Shown here piece after piece: positions 1 through 9,671 of a stretch of 64,000 nt of DNA. The notes beneath the pieces are model-generated. The model worked only from the letters and a program-made list of their open reading frames with translations. It ran no database searches and was not told the DNA's origin. The stretch's first letter is position 1, and each line of letters begins with the position of its first letter. Both the position numbers and the translations under genes were made by a program. Origin of the DNA: Herpetospermum pedunculosum (Eukaryota > Streptophyta > Magnoliopsida > Cucurbitales > Cucurbitaceae); contig CM051524.1 of the NCBI GenBank assembly GCA_028017165.1, forward strand, positions 63,177,538-63,241,537, given 5' to 3'.

Positions 1-955
1 GAGAGGCACGGCATCGCTACTCTTTAACATACACAACATGCGAAACTACTCGAGTGTCAATCGGCGTATTTTAACATGCGCGTTGGATTAAGCAAGGTAG
101 ATAAATGCAAAGTAAACAGAACCAATATGCATATCAAAACTCAGATTATCAAAGCTAAATCGTCTAACAAAATTCCCCTAAACAAATCCCAAACCGTCAC
201 CCTTACCTTAGCCGCTCATGGCGCGGTTCGTCAATCCCGCTCCAACCACGGCCATGGAAGGATCCGTCTACTTATTACAAAGGAAAGTGGAGCTCACTAG
301 CATGCCAACAATGGCGGAGCTCCACGGAAAATAGAGAGAAAATGGGGAAGAAGAAGACCAAAATGAGCAAAATCCGTAGAGAGATGAAGGAGAAGATGAT
401 AAAAAATGTGCAGGAAAATCGTCTTTTAGCTGCTGTAATCGTCGTAGCGTCGAGACGCTAGGCCAGCGTCTCGACGCTGTGCCCTAAGTAATCCGCGCGT
501 GCTCGCGATGGCGTCGCGACGCAAGGCCAGCGTCGCGACGCTGCCCCGATAAAATTCCTGCGCGCGCCTCCTCCGGAGCGTCTCGACGCCAAGCAGGGTC
601 TCGACGCCAGGGCAGCGTCGAGCTAGCGTCTCGACGCTATCACTCGACGCTTGCTCTCGGGTTTTTCCAGCGTCGAGCCAGCGTCTCGACGCTATAGCTC
701 GACGCTGGCTCTCGGGTTTGGGGCTGATACTTTGCCTCTCCAAGGCTGTTTTGGCCCGTTTCTTCACGGAACAAGTTCCCCTCTTCCCGATGCATTCCCG
801 GGGAGCTAAAACTCTGCTTTAAGCACTCGAACATGCCCAACGGACGCACGAGCTCTTTGCCGCTTTTCTCCTACAAAAGAGATATATTTAATCAATTGAA
901 AGCGGACTTTAGCTATAATTAGGAAGTATTTAATAGCTTCAAAATGGAGTTATCA
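1..955 (-). repeat. E7: partial LTR of the E6 family
   Basis: This stretch matches the right-hand part of the E6 LTRs (45605-46562 and 50906-51863) throughout and ends at the same TATCA terminus. On the minus strand that is the 5' end (TGATAAC) of the LTR. About 600 bases of the LTR lie beyond the left edge. The flank to the right is E0 ORF2, so E7 inserted into that gene. Either a solo LTR or the 5' LTR of a minus-strand element would fit. The bases after it (ATCAC) would be the target duplication, but the partner is outside the window. No credible ORF is present; open frames here arise from GC-rich repeats. Confidence 0.85.
440..715. repeat. GC-rich palindromic motif array in the E7 LTR
   Basis: Variants of AGCGTCTCGACGCT and the perfect 14-bp palindrome CGTCGCGACG with flanks recur about ten times, with CpG density far above the surrounding AT-rich DNA. 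The same array is in both E6 LTRs. It lies in the first third of the LTR (U3 side), which suggests an enhancer or protein-binding cluster, but this is inference. Confidence 0.75.
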
Positions 956-1213
956 ATCACCCATCTCCCAGAGGCCTGACCCCGAATTTCCATATGGAGA
1001 ACATCAAGAATCAACGCAGGGTAGTGAGGAAGCTGAAGAAGAAGAGGTCTTCTCTCCTTTGAGGGAAGCCAGCCCCGAGAGTCCAGCGCAGGGGAATGAT
1101 TCAATGGACGAGACGCTGGGGGATTGCCTCCAGCAGATCACAACCAAGGCAAGATTGCAAAAGAAGGCCACCAAGGTTGTCAAGGCCAAACGGCCAAAAG
1201 CCTCGAAGAAGTC
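956..1213 (+). pseudogene. E0 ORF2, left fragment
   Basis: One frame here encodes the Ser/Pro-rich and acidic part of ORF2: R-P-D-P-E-F-P-Y-G, then an acidic E-rich stretch, S-P-L-R-E-A-S-P-E-S-P-A-Q and a Lys-rich tail. It is homologous to residues about 150-235 of the intact E4 copy (39807-41624). The left end is cut by the E7 LTR and the right end by the E1 LTR. The frame resumes without shift at 61190, 60 kb away, after the duplicated AAGTC. The N-terminal part lies left of E7, outside the window. Confidence 0.85.
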
Positions 1214-2930
1214 TGTTATGTCTCCAAAAGTGACTTATTTAGGACTTATTGAGCTTAGAAAGATGCACACTCTTAGGTGTTTTTGATAGGATTTAGCTTA
1301 AACCTATGCTTATTTGTGAGAATTAAAAGAAGGTAGCTAAATTAGGACTTGTGTGCAAAAGGAAAGAAAAGGATTGAAAACCGAAGTAAAAGAATGAAAA
1401 AACTACATTGCGACAGCATTGCGGAAACATTGCTGAAACCGCAATGTTTCAAGTGAAAACCGTAAGTTGACTGATATTTTTCTGTTAATTTCCGTTATTT
1501 CAGGGATTCGTTCTTTCTCCTCCATCCATTTTGAAGTACGACGTTGAAGATTGATGGTTCTCCTTAGCCCAAACGCACCTGCAGATTACTATAAAAGGGG
1601 GTCAAAGTCGAGGGTTCAATCATCATCCGAAAGCGTAGAAGTCTTCTCGCAGCTCCATCTTTTCTCCTGTTTTTCTTTGCCGTCTGTTGGTTTGCGAAGC
1701 TCAGCTGTTGGAATCGATAATCTGATAGGAAGGAGAGGAGATTCATCTTCTCTCTCGATTGGATTCATCCAAGCAAGGCTGATCTTTCTCATCCTTCAGC
1801 CGAGGCGGTTGCGACGAGGCGTTCAAGCGCAATTTCCTGTTTTCTGTCTATCATTTCTAATTTCCAGTTCTGTTTTGTTGTCGTTTCCCTTCTAGTAGCT
1901 AGTTTGATGCATTTCGTTGCTTTCTACCTTTATGTTATTTACTTTAAACGTCCCTTTGTTCATTCAAACATTCAAGTAATCAAAGCACAATTCTTCATTT
2001 CACAGTTTCTTCTCTTTACTGCGACGGTTTTTCCCTTGCTGTTTGTCTTTAAATTACTTCTAAGCATGTCTACTTCTTCTCTTACTTCTGTTCTGTCTAT
2101 ATCCATGAGTAGCTAAGTCACATAGGGGCATGCTAATGACAAGTCTATAGGCTAAAAAAACGTGAACCAAGCATGTAGGATAGCTCTCGAAGCATTGATT
2201 GTATGTAAGCTTCATCCCACGGGCAATTTCGATTGGCCATCCATTTTGTCCAAAGAACTCCTAACCTCTGGAAGGAGTAAGAGTTCAGAGTCATACACTC
2301 ATGCTAGCCTTTCAAGGTAGCCAGAAAACGACCTAGGAATAGGCGTTTTCCTAGTACAAACCTTAACTTTCTGCTTTAACAAGATGCTTAAGACCTTACT
2401 TGGACATGAGTAAACTAAAGAATCTAATGCATGGAATCGGACGATACATGAGATTGAGTGAGTTTGATGCATAGAGAGTTGATCCAATGCTTGGGAATTG
2501 TGAGAAAATGCCTATAGAGGAGTCGTTAGTAGCCCTTGTTTCTCAATTTTACTCACTTTCGCTGTTATTAAAATTGCGGTAGAATTGCTGTTTCCGCAAT
2601 TCTACTACGTTTACAATTCTGTTTAGCTGTTTTCTTCTTCATTTATTAATCTCGTCTTTTTTCATTTGAGTTTAACTTTGACTTGCACTTGTTTATGTTG
2701 CTACCCTCTACGTATTCAGTAGGAAATAGACAATTTAAAACCAATTCTACCCCCTCAAATCCACCCCTTCTTTCTTAACTTTACACTTCACGAGTAGCTT
2801 ATAATAAATCTCTGTGGGAAAACGAATGAAAAAATACTTACTACTTGCTATAAGATCATGTATGCTTGCATGTTCTAAGTGCTCTCTCCATCTTATTGCT
2901 TATTTATTTTAACACATTGAGCACGCAACA
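1214..2930 (+). repeat. E1 5' LTR
   Basis: Begins TGTTATGTCTCC and ends ACGCAACA, with the PBS six bases downstream. A TATA box is at 1590-1597, leaving a transcribed R-U5 part of about 1.3 kb. Two TTGCGG/CCGCAA hairpin clusters lie at about 1408-1448 and 2570-2606. Short antisense ORFs occur but are rejected as genes. Confidence 0.95.
1590..1597 (+). promoter_or_regulatory. TATA box of E1 5' LTR
   Basis: TATAAAAG followed by a G-run. The same box is at the same place in every LTR of this family, so transcription should start about 25-35 bases downstream. The start site itself is inferred. Confidence 0.8.
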
Positions 2931-2936
2931 AGTTTT

Positions 2937-2954
2937 TGGCGCCGCTGCCGGGGA
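2937..2954 (+). other. E1 primer-binding site (tRNA-Asp type)
   Basis: TGGCGCCGCTGCCGGGGA lies six bases after the LTR. The E6 version has T in place of C at position 9 and would match the 3' end of plant tRNA-Asp exactly; this family has one mismatch. A tRNA-Asp PBS is typical of Athila elements. Confidence 0.85.
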
Positions 2955-3021
2955 TTTATTTTAGTGAAAACGAAGTTTGTTAAGTTTGAAACACCAAGTT
3001 TATTGTCTATTGTAACTAATC

Positions 3022-3045
3022 TAGTTTCATTTCTTTTACAGGTAC
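3022..3045 (+). promoter_or_regulatory. Intron-acceptor-like leader motif upstream of gag
   Basis: A pyrimidine-rich tract ends in CAG followed by GTAC, about 18 bases before the gag ATG. It is conserved in E2 (18711), E3 (14371), both E4 copies (22574, 27814) and the otherwise different E5 (33144). It could be a 3' splice acceptor for a leader intron or a CAG/GTAC donor for an ORF2 mRNA. Confidence 0.45.
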
Positions 3046-3059
3046 CATTGGGTTAGTTT

Positions 3060-4249
3060 ATGAGTGAGCCTTCAAGTAGTGATCTAGAGTTCAATCCTGA
3101 GCCTGAGAGATTACTTAGGGCTAGAAATAGAGCCAAGAAACGTCTCTTTAACCAACCCTCTATACCTCCAATAATTGCGGGAACCGCAATTCCTCCGCAA
3201 TTGTCTCAAGAAGAAATGGATGGAATAGTTCCAAATCCGGTGCCTGTCACTCGCAACCCCATCGAAATAGCGAATGACAAGGATAGCGCCATACTTTCTT
3301 ACCTAGTACCTATGCCTGGGGAGCTGAACCCCAGCATAATCCGTCCTGAAATCACTGCCAACTCATTCGAGTTAAAGCCAGTGATGTTCCAAATGTTGTC
3401 CACTGTGGGACAATTCTTTGGAGTAGAAAATGAGGACCCCCACAACCATCTTAGAAACTTCTTAGGAGTCAGTGATACCTTTATCATCCCTGGAGTTTCC
3501 CAAGAAGCCTTGAGGCTCTATCTTTTCCCTTACTCTTTGAGGGACAAAGCCAAAACGTGGTTGAACTCATTACCCTCAGGATCAGTCCGTAATTGGACAG
3601 ACTTAGCAGAGAAATTCCTAGTCAAATACTTTCCACCTGATAGGAATTCTACCTTTCGTGATGACATAATCAAGTTCAAACAAGCTGACACTAAGTCTCT
3701 TCACGAAGCTTGGACAAGGTTTAAAGATCTTCTGCTTAAATGTCCACACCATGGCATCCCATGGTGTATCCAAATAGAGGTCTTTTTCAAAGGATGCAAC
3801 CCCAGCACTAGACAAGTCTTAAATTCATCTGCTGGAGGCTCCATGTTGTCCAAGAGTTACAACGAAGCCTATGAGATCTTGGAGAAGATCTCAGCATCTC
3901 ACTGTAGGTGGTCGGATGATCCAGTTGAGCCAACTAGAGCTCAAGACAAGGATGCTCTAAGTGCAATGAGCAGCCAAATAAATGCCCTGACCAACCTAGT
4001 TAAGCAAATGGCTCAAGCCAATCTCCAAACAAGTGTCAACACCGCCACAACCATGTCAATGGGCACCCAACCAAGTCAAGGTGAGACACTTATCTGTGGA
4101 ATCTGTGGGGAAGGGCACCCGTATGAATACTGCCCTGGGAATCCAGCCTCAGTCTGCTATGTGGGAAGCCAACAGCAGCCTAGGAACAACCCCTACTCTA
4201 ATACTTACAATCCTGGTTGGAGGAACCACCCAAATCTGTCATGGGGTGG
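3060..4249 (+). pseudogene. E1 gag, N-terminal part
   Basis: Start of the E1 gag-pol frame. The ATG at 3060 begins M-S-E-P-S-S-S-D-L and is shared by the E3 and E4 copies, which supports this start. The retrotransposon Gag domain covers residues about 149-245, including L-R-L-Y-L-F-P, K-A-K-T-W-L and F-L-V-K-Y-F-P. A zinc-knuckle-like motif with spacing C-X2-C-X3-H-X4-C is at about residue 345, one residue shorter than the usual C-X2-C-X4-H-X4-C. The conserved Y-N-P-G-W-R-N-H-P-N follows. Gag assembles cytoplasmic particles. The frame is cut by E2 after codon 396 and resumes at 20545. An N-terminal linker is encoded by a TTGCGG/CCGCAA hairpin (3173-3205). Confidence 0.9.
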
Positions 4250-5967
4250 TGTTGCGTGCTCAATGTGTTAAAATAATTAGGCAATAAGATAGAGAGAGCA
4301 CTCAGAACATGCAAGCATACATGATCTTATAGCAAGTAGTAAGTATTTTTTCATTCGTTTTCCCACAGAGATTTATTATAAGCTATTCATGAAGTGTAAA
4401 GTTAAGAAAGAAGGGGTGGATTTGATGGGGTAGAATTGGTTTTAAATTGTCTATTTCCTACTGAATACGTAGAGGGTAGCAACATAAACAAATGCAAGTC
4501 AAAGTTAAACTCAAATGAAAAGAGACGAGAGTAATAAACGAAGACAAAAACAGCTAGACAGAATTGTAACTTAAGCAGAATTGCGGAAACAGCAATTCTA
4601 CCGCAATTTTAACAACAACGAAAGTGTGTAAAATGGAGAAACAAGGGCTACTAACGACTCCTCTATAGGCACTTTCTCACGATTCTCAAGCATTGGAACA
4701 ACTCTCTATGCATCAAACTCACTCAATCTCATGTATCGTCCGATTCCATGCATTAGATTCTTTAGTTTACTCATGTCCAAGTAAGGTCTTAAGCATCTTG
4801 TTAAAGCAGAAAGTTATGGTTTGTACTAGGAAAACGCCTATTCCTAGGTCGTTTTCTGGCTACCTTGAAAGGCTAGCATGAGTGTATGACTCTGAACTCT
4901 TACTCCTTCCAGAGGTTAGGAGTTCTTTGGACAAAATGGATGGCCAATCGAAATTGCCCGTGGGATGAAGCTTACATACAATCAATGTTTCGAGAGCTAT
5001 CCTACATGCTTGGTTCACGTTTTTTAGCCTATAGTATTGTCATTAGCATGCCCCTATGTGACTTAGTTACTCATGGATATAGGGAGAACAGCAATAAGAG
5101 ATAAAGTAGACATGCTTAGAAGGGAAATACGCTTAAAACAGCAAGGTAAAACAGTAGCAGCAAAAGTTAAGAAACTGTGAAATAACAAATTGTGCTTTGA
5201 TTACTTGATTGTTTGAATGGACAAGAAGAGGAACTTTAAGTGCATAATAGAAAGACAGAACACAACGAAATGGACTGATCTAGTTACAAGAAAGGAAACA
5301 ACAACAAACTAAAGCTGGAAAATGGAAATAAAGACAGAAAGCATAAAAACGAGCGTGAACGCCTAGTTGCAGATGCCTCGGCTGAAGGGGATGAAAGAAT
5401 AGCTTTGCTTGGATGAATCCAATCGGGAGAGAAGATGAATCTTCTCTCCTTCCTATCAGATTGTCGATTCCAACAGCTGAGACTCCCACACCAACAGACA
5501 GAGAAGAACGACAGGAGAAAAGATGGAGCTGCGAGAAGACTTCTACGCTTTCGGATGATGATTGATCCCTCGACTTTGACCCCCTTTTATAGCAATCTGC
5601 AGGTGCGTTTGGGCCAAGGAGAACCATCAATCTTCAACGACGTACTTCAAAATGGATGGAGGAGAAAGACCGAATCCCTGAAATAACGGAAATTAACAGA
5701 AAAAGATCAGTCAACTTACGGTTTTCACTTGAAACATTGCGGTTTCAGCAATGTTTCCGCAATGCTGTCGCAATGTAGTTTTTTCATTCTTTTACTTCGG
5801 TTTTCAATCCTTTTCTTTCCTTTTGCACACAAGTCCTAATTTAGCTACCTTCTTTTAATTCTCACAAATAAGCATAGGTTTAAGCTAAATCCTATCAAAA
5901 ACACCTAAGAGTGTGCATCTTTCTAAGCTAAATAAGTCCTAAATAAGTCACTTTTGGAGACATAACA
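4250..5967 (-). repeat. E2 3' LTR
   Basis: 1718 bp, the reverse complement of the E1 LTR type, from TGTTGCG to ATAACA on the plus strand. The TATA box on the minus strand is at 5584-5591. It is next to the E2 PPT at 5968. Confidence 0.95.
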
Positions 5968-6004
5968 CACCCCCAAACTTAAGGTTTTGCTTGTCCTCAA
6001 GCAA
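5968..6004 (-). other. E2 terminal hairpin plus polypurine tract
   Basis: On the minus strand the hairpin TTGCTTG-AGGA-CAAGCAA (5987-6004) is followed six bases later by the PPT AAGTTTGGGGGTG, which touches the 3' LTR. The PPT primes plus-strand DNA synthesis. Stem bases differ in other copies with pairing kept. Confidence 0.8.
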
Positions 6005-7410
6005 ACTAAGGACTTACTTAGGCTGTTGTTTCATCTTCTTTAACCACTTATGACTCCTCTATATACCTATCTATAGCAGTGCTGTCCTGTGACACACTTC
6101 TAAGTTCAGAACTATCGTCTTATCTAGCTTCTTCTGACTTCGCCTGCCTAATACTCCTACTGTTTTCATTAACTCCCTACAACTGATCTACTTGCTTTTG
6201 TCATATCATGCCACTATCCCTAAGGTTTCAAATTCTACCTAGCTTTACCCAGACTCAGTACATGCTTCTAGTTTTTACTTATGAGCTACCTAGGATTCCT
6301 TAGAGTCATGCCAGTTTTAGTATTAACAGTGACAGTAGTGCTTTAAGAGAACAACCTAAACCCTGACATCACTACATTGGACATACATTCATCTCCCTAA
6401 ACAACCCTACAAGCTACAACTTTGTGCTCAGCTAATTGAGGATCAGAGTTCTTTTTATCAGGACATCTAAGCCACAAAGCTGCAACTCCTAGGTATACAT
6501 TCTTCTTCCCTACTCTTTTCCTTTTTTTCTTACTTAGGTGGTGCCTATCCTTTGGTTGCCTTTTGATGCAATGCCACTTGTGGGTTACACACTTGGCACT
6601 GATTACTTAGCAACCTAAGAGAGACTCCCCTCTTTATTCTATTTTTTTTTTTAGTTCATCATTTTTCACAAGGAGAAGAAGAATGCTTATGCTTAAAGGG
6701 AGAGAGGAATGTTCCTAGGCCTAGGGTGGCCTCCCCCAAACTTCAACTACTCATTGTCCCCAATGAGTGTCTGAGGTGGCACACCCCCAAACTTGTCCTA
6801 GAAGCATCTAGTCTAAGGTAAAACAAATAGAATCTAAAAGCCCTAGGCATAGACAGAACATTCTAAAAGTAAATATCACAGCAGCAAAAATTTGAAAAAA
6901 ACAGACAGGTAAGGACTTAAAGCTATGCATGCTGAGCTTTTTAGAAGTTAATTTAAACTATCAAAGGGTGTCCTATGACACTCATCCAGCATGCTTTAAG
7001 ATAAGCTATACAAGGTAGTCATGATAGCAGCAAAAGATAGAATTTAACAGATCACAGCCTAGCTAAACAGACAGTCCAAAACATGCATTCAGTAATAAAA
7101 ATTGCGGTTTCCGCAATTATTTCGCAATAAAGCCAGGGCAGATATAACAGTGATTCAGGCCCCTAAGCATGCTTTTTTCCCGTCACTCAAGCTCTACAAA
7201 AATAAAACTAAACTAACCTACCTACTCAGCTATCATCAGACTACACTAAACAATTTAAAAACTTAAAATTAAGCAACTAAAACAGATCAAAATATTAACT
7301 AAAAACAGCATAATTCACATTGTCTAACAGAAAGCAGATTTTTTTTTTTTTTTTTTGTATTTTTCTAAGGGAACAGCAATACTCCCTTTTGGTGCTCCTC
7401 AAACTAGCAC
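6005..7410 (-). other. E2 3' untranslated region
   Basis: No coding region is supported in this 1.4-kb stretch. It holds the internal hairpin-PPT module, several A or T homopolymers and a TTGCGG/CCGCAA hairpin near 7102-7120. It aligns along its length with the 3' UTRs of E4 (41625-43080), E1 (58069-59472), E0 (62301-63752) and E5 (30684-32112). Confidence 0.75.
6730..6768 (-). other. E2 internal hairpin plus second PPT-like tract
   Basis: On the minus strand ACTCATTG-GGGA-CAATGAGT (6749-6768) is followed by a G-rich tract like the terminal PPT. It lies about 750 bases from the LTR and may be a second plus-strand priming site. Confidence 0.7.
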
Positions 7411-9219
7411 TCAGACATCTTCCTCATCATCACTCCTTCTTGGTCTTGGAGGCACCCATGGAGTCAGGAGATTCGTGGGAAAATCAGGGAAGATGCAACC
7501 AAGTTGGTCAGCAACTTCCTTGTCCCTTGCCTGTGCGTAAGTGGCCCATTGAGCCATCCTCTTCTGCATATCCATCAGGCAAGCCATGGACAGCGACTGA
7601 TCAGCAGCCAACCTATCCAGCTCGAATTCCATGTTCCCCTTCCTTTTTAGCCTCAAGCCAGCAGGGAGCTCCAAGTGGCCTGTGTAAGCCATCTGCTGCT
7701 CCATTCGCTCAATGGGAACCCCTGCACGCAAGCAGAGTTTAGTTATAGTATTAGGGAAAAATAATGGACCCTTACCCTTCTTGGCGCACTCAGCAATGGC
7801 AGCTGACATGACTTCACCCACGTTAATCGTGAGACCTCGCATGATTGCATAGACCAGCAGCGATCTGCTCTGGTTGATGGTGGTCTCATGAGTTACTGGG
7901 GATAGTTTCCTTCTCACGAAGGAAAACCATACAGCCGCCTTAGCTGTGAGGTTGGCACTCATGAGAGTGTGCCTCCCATTGCGTGACACGGTCCAGGATG
8001 CTTCAGGCTGGCCAATGGTCCGAATGGCCTCTTCCAAGACGGCTTCAGTAGGCTCATCAACAATCCTCGCATAGTCAGTATGTCTTTGGCCCTTGAGGCC
8101 ATAGGCTTCGTTGATGGCTTTTGCTGAGAAGTCCACTTCTACGCCCCTGACCACAGACAACCCTTCCTCAGAATTCCTCAAATTGGCGTAGAAGTCATAC
8201 ACCATGCTTGTGTAAGCTGGATTGGGTGGTCTGCACAACTCCTCCCAGCCATGATTCGTAATTCCTGCGCGCAAGAATTGCGGCAGGTCAGCAGGTCTGT
8301 CGAGGAAGCCCTTATCGTGCAGCAGCTTCCTTTTCCTCAGCTCAAGGCCTCTAGACTCGGCGTCAGAAGACACGTACCTCACTGACTGAGGCTCATCTTC
8401 AGGGTAAACCTTGGCCTTCCCTTTGTCTGTTCGTTTGGCTGACTCAGCAGCCTCAATCTTGAGCTTCTTGAGCGATGGCTCAGCACTCTTCTCCTCTGAT
8501 GCAAGCGCCCTCTTGGCTTTCTTTTTCTTTGATTTCTTGGACCGTTTGGCCTTGATAATCTTGGCAGCCTTCTTTTTCTTCAGCTTCGCCTTGGTTGTGA
8601 TCGCATGGAGGCAAGCCCCCAGTGTTTCTTCCATAGAATCATCCTTCTGCGCAGGACTCTCAGGGCTGGCTTCCCTCAACGGAGAGAAGACTTCTTCTTC
8701 CTCAGCTTCCCCACTGCCCTGCGTTGATTCTTTGTACTCCCCATCTGGGAATTCAGGGTCAGGCCGTGGGGAAGTGTGCGAAGGAGTGGTGCTTTGTGCT
8801 GCTGTAGGGGTCTGTGCAGAACTCTGCGGTGATGAAGGCAGCTCAGGGCTCTGCGCTGGTGGCGATGAGGAGTGCTCAGGGCTTTGAACCGGTGGAGATG
8901 GTGAAGGGCTGCGCTCGGCTGTCTCGTGGGATGGCTGGCCTCGTTCTTGACTCTCCACAGAGGGAGTCTTGTTCTTGATTCCTTCCTCGGCCACAGCCAG
9001 ACTCCACTTGCGCTTCTTGGGTGTGCCTGCTGGTTCAGAGGGTCCAGCAGGTATTTCTATGACGACCTTCCACTTCTTCTTGCGAATCGGAAGTTTAGGG
9101 AGTCTCTCAGTTCGCGCAGCATCAGCCTCTGCAAGGGCCAGAAGTGCTTCCCTGGCAGCCGTTTCAGCGTCGTCAGCCTTCTTCTTGGCCGCAGATCTTT
9201 CAGCCCTCGTGAGCACCAT
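7411..9219 (-). CDS. E2 ORF2: putative plant transposon protein, 602 aa
   Basis: Open frame downstream of pol in the position where Athila elements carry an env-like gene. The N-terminus (residues 1-50) is an Ala/Arg/Glu-rich helix, followed by a basic P-K-K-R-K-W nuclear-localisation-like motif near residue 70. Next comes a Ser/Pro/Gln-rich disordered stretch (about 100-160), an acidic patch, and Lys-rich clusters (about 220-245). A conserved globular domain runs from about 305 to 590, with L-P-Q-F-L-R-A-G-I, H-G-W-E-E-L-C and S-R-N-G-R-H-T-L-M-S. I see no signal peptide or membrane helix, so it does not look like an envelope protein. It resembles proteins annotated as putative plant transposon protein; the biochemical role is unknown. 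The ATG is shared with E4. Confidence 0.8.
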   Translation of the reverse strand: MVLTRAERSAAKKKADDAETAAREALLALAEADAARTERLPKLPIRKKKWKVVIEIPAGPSEPAGTPKKRKWSLAVAEEGIKNKTPSVESQERGQPSHETAERSPSPSPPVQSPEHSSSPPAQSPELPSSPQSSAQTPTAAQSTTPSHTSPRPDPEFPDGEYKESTQGSGEAEEEEVFSPLREASPESPAQKDDSMEETLGACLHAITTKAKLKKKKAAKIIKAKRSKKSKKKKAKRALASEEKSAEPSLKKLKIEAAESAKRTDKGKAKVYPEDEPQSVRYVSSDAESRGLELRKRKLLHDKGFLDRPADLPQFLRAGITNHGWEELCRPPNPAYTSMVYDFYANLRNSEEGLSVVRGVEVDFSAKAINEAYGLKGQRHTDYARIVDEPTEAVLEEAIRTIGQPEASWTVSRNGRHTLMSANLTAKAAVWFSFVRRKLSPVTHETTINQSRSLLVYAIMRGLTINVGEVMSAAIAECAKKGKGPLFFPNTITKLCLRAGVPIERMEQQMAYTGHLELPAGLRLKRKGNMEFELDRLAADQSLSMACLMDMQKRMAQWATYAQARDKEVADQLGCIFPDFPTNLLTPWVPPRPRRSDDEEDV

Positions 9220-9671
9220 TGTTGAATCGTGGAGGCTTGGAGAGAAGAATCACAGATGAAGAGAAACGCAGATTTCTTGGAGTTCAGATACTTGGGAAAT
9301 CGTATAGATCAACGCGCGTCTCAACGGATATAAAGAAAACGGAAAAATCCCAACGGCTATATTTTGCGGATTCTGCAAATCCAGCGCAATTCTAGTGACC
9401 GTTGGAGATTTTTTTTCATTTAAATGTCAATCTTTGCTCCATCGTATCTTTTATTTGGCCCAATATCTTCTTGATTTTTTAAGCTGGATTTAATCTCCTT
9501 GATTCCCTCTATTGATTCCCTACAAAAAGAAATAAAATCAACATCAAATTCGTAATTAAAATCATACAAAAAGATACACAAACGATAACCGGAAAATCGC
9601 AAAAAATAAACTAAGGCATGAGCTTCATATTGACGAGCACAGCAATCACTCGTCCTCTCTCGTTCTTAATT
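9220..9671 (-). other. E2 spacer between pol and ORF2
   Basis: No gene. On the minus strand it holds a pyrimidine tract ending TTTTTGTAG at about 9520-9528, a candidate splice acceptor for an ORF2 mRNA, and a TTTGCAGAATCCGCAAAA hairpin near 9365-9382. The same spacer occurs in E1 (55796-56247) and E4 (39351-39806). Confidence 0.6.

Noticed and set aside
1551..2116. Sense ORFs of 70-116 codons in the LTRs downstream of the TATA box
   Set aside because: They differ in frame and length between copies and have a low-complexity hydrophobic composition. They look like chance upstream ORFs of a long leader.
4693..5104. Two short antisense ORFs (62 and 72 codons, four bases apart) repeated in every main-family LTR
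   Set aside because: They recur because the LTRs are recent copies. They lie antisense in U5, have no domain, and vary or are disrupted in E5 and in the E1 3' LTR. Nothing points to translation.
8411..8887. 158-codon plus-strand ORF opposite E2 ORF2
   Set aside because: It is the complement of the Lys/Ser/Pro-rich part of ORF2, which leaves the opposite strand open by composition; the same shadow occurs opposite E1 and E4 ORF2.
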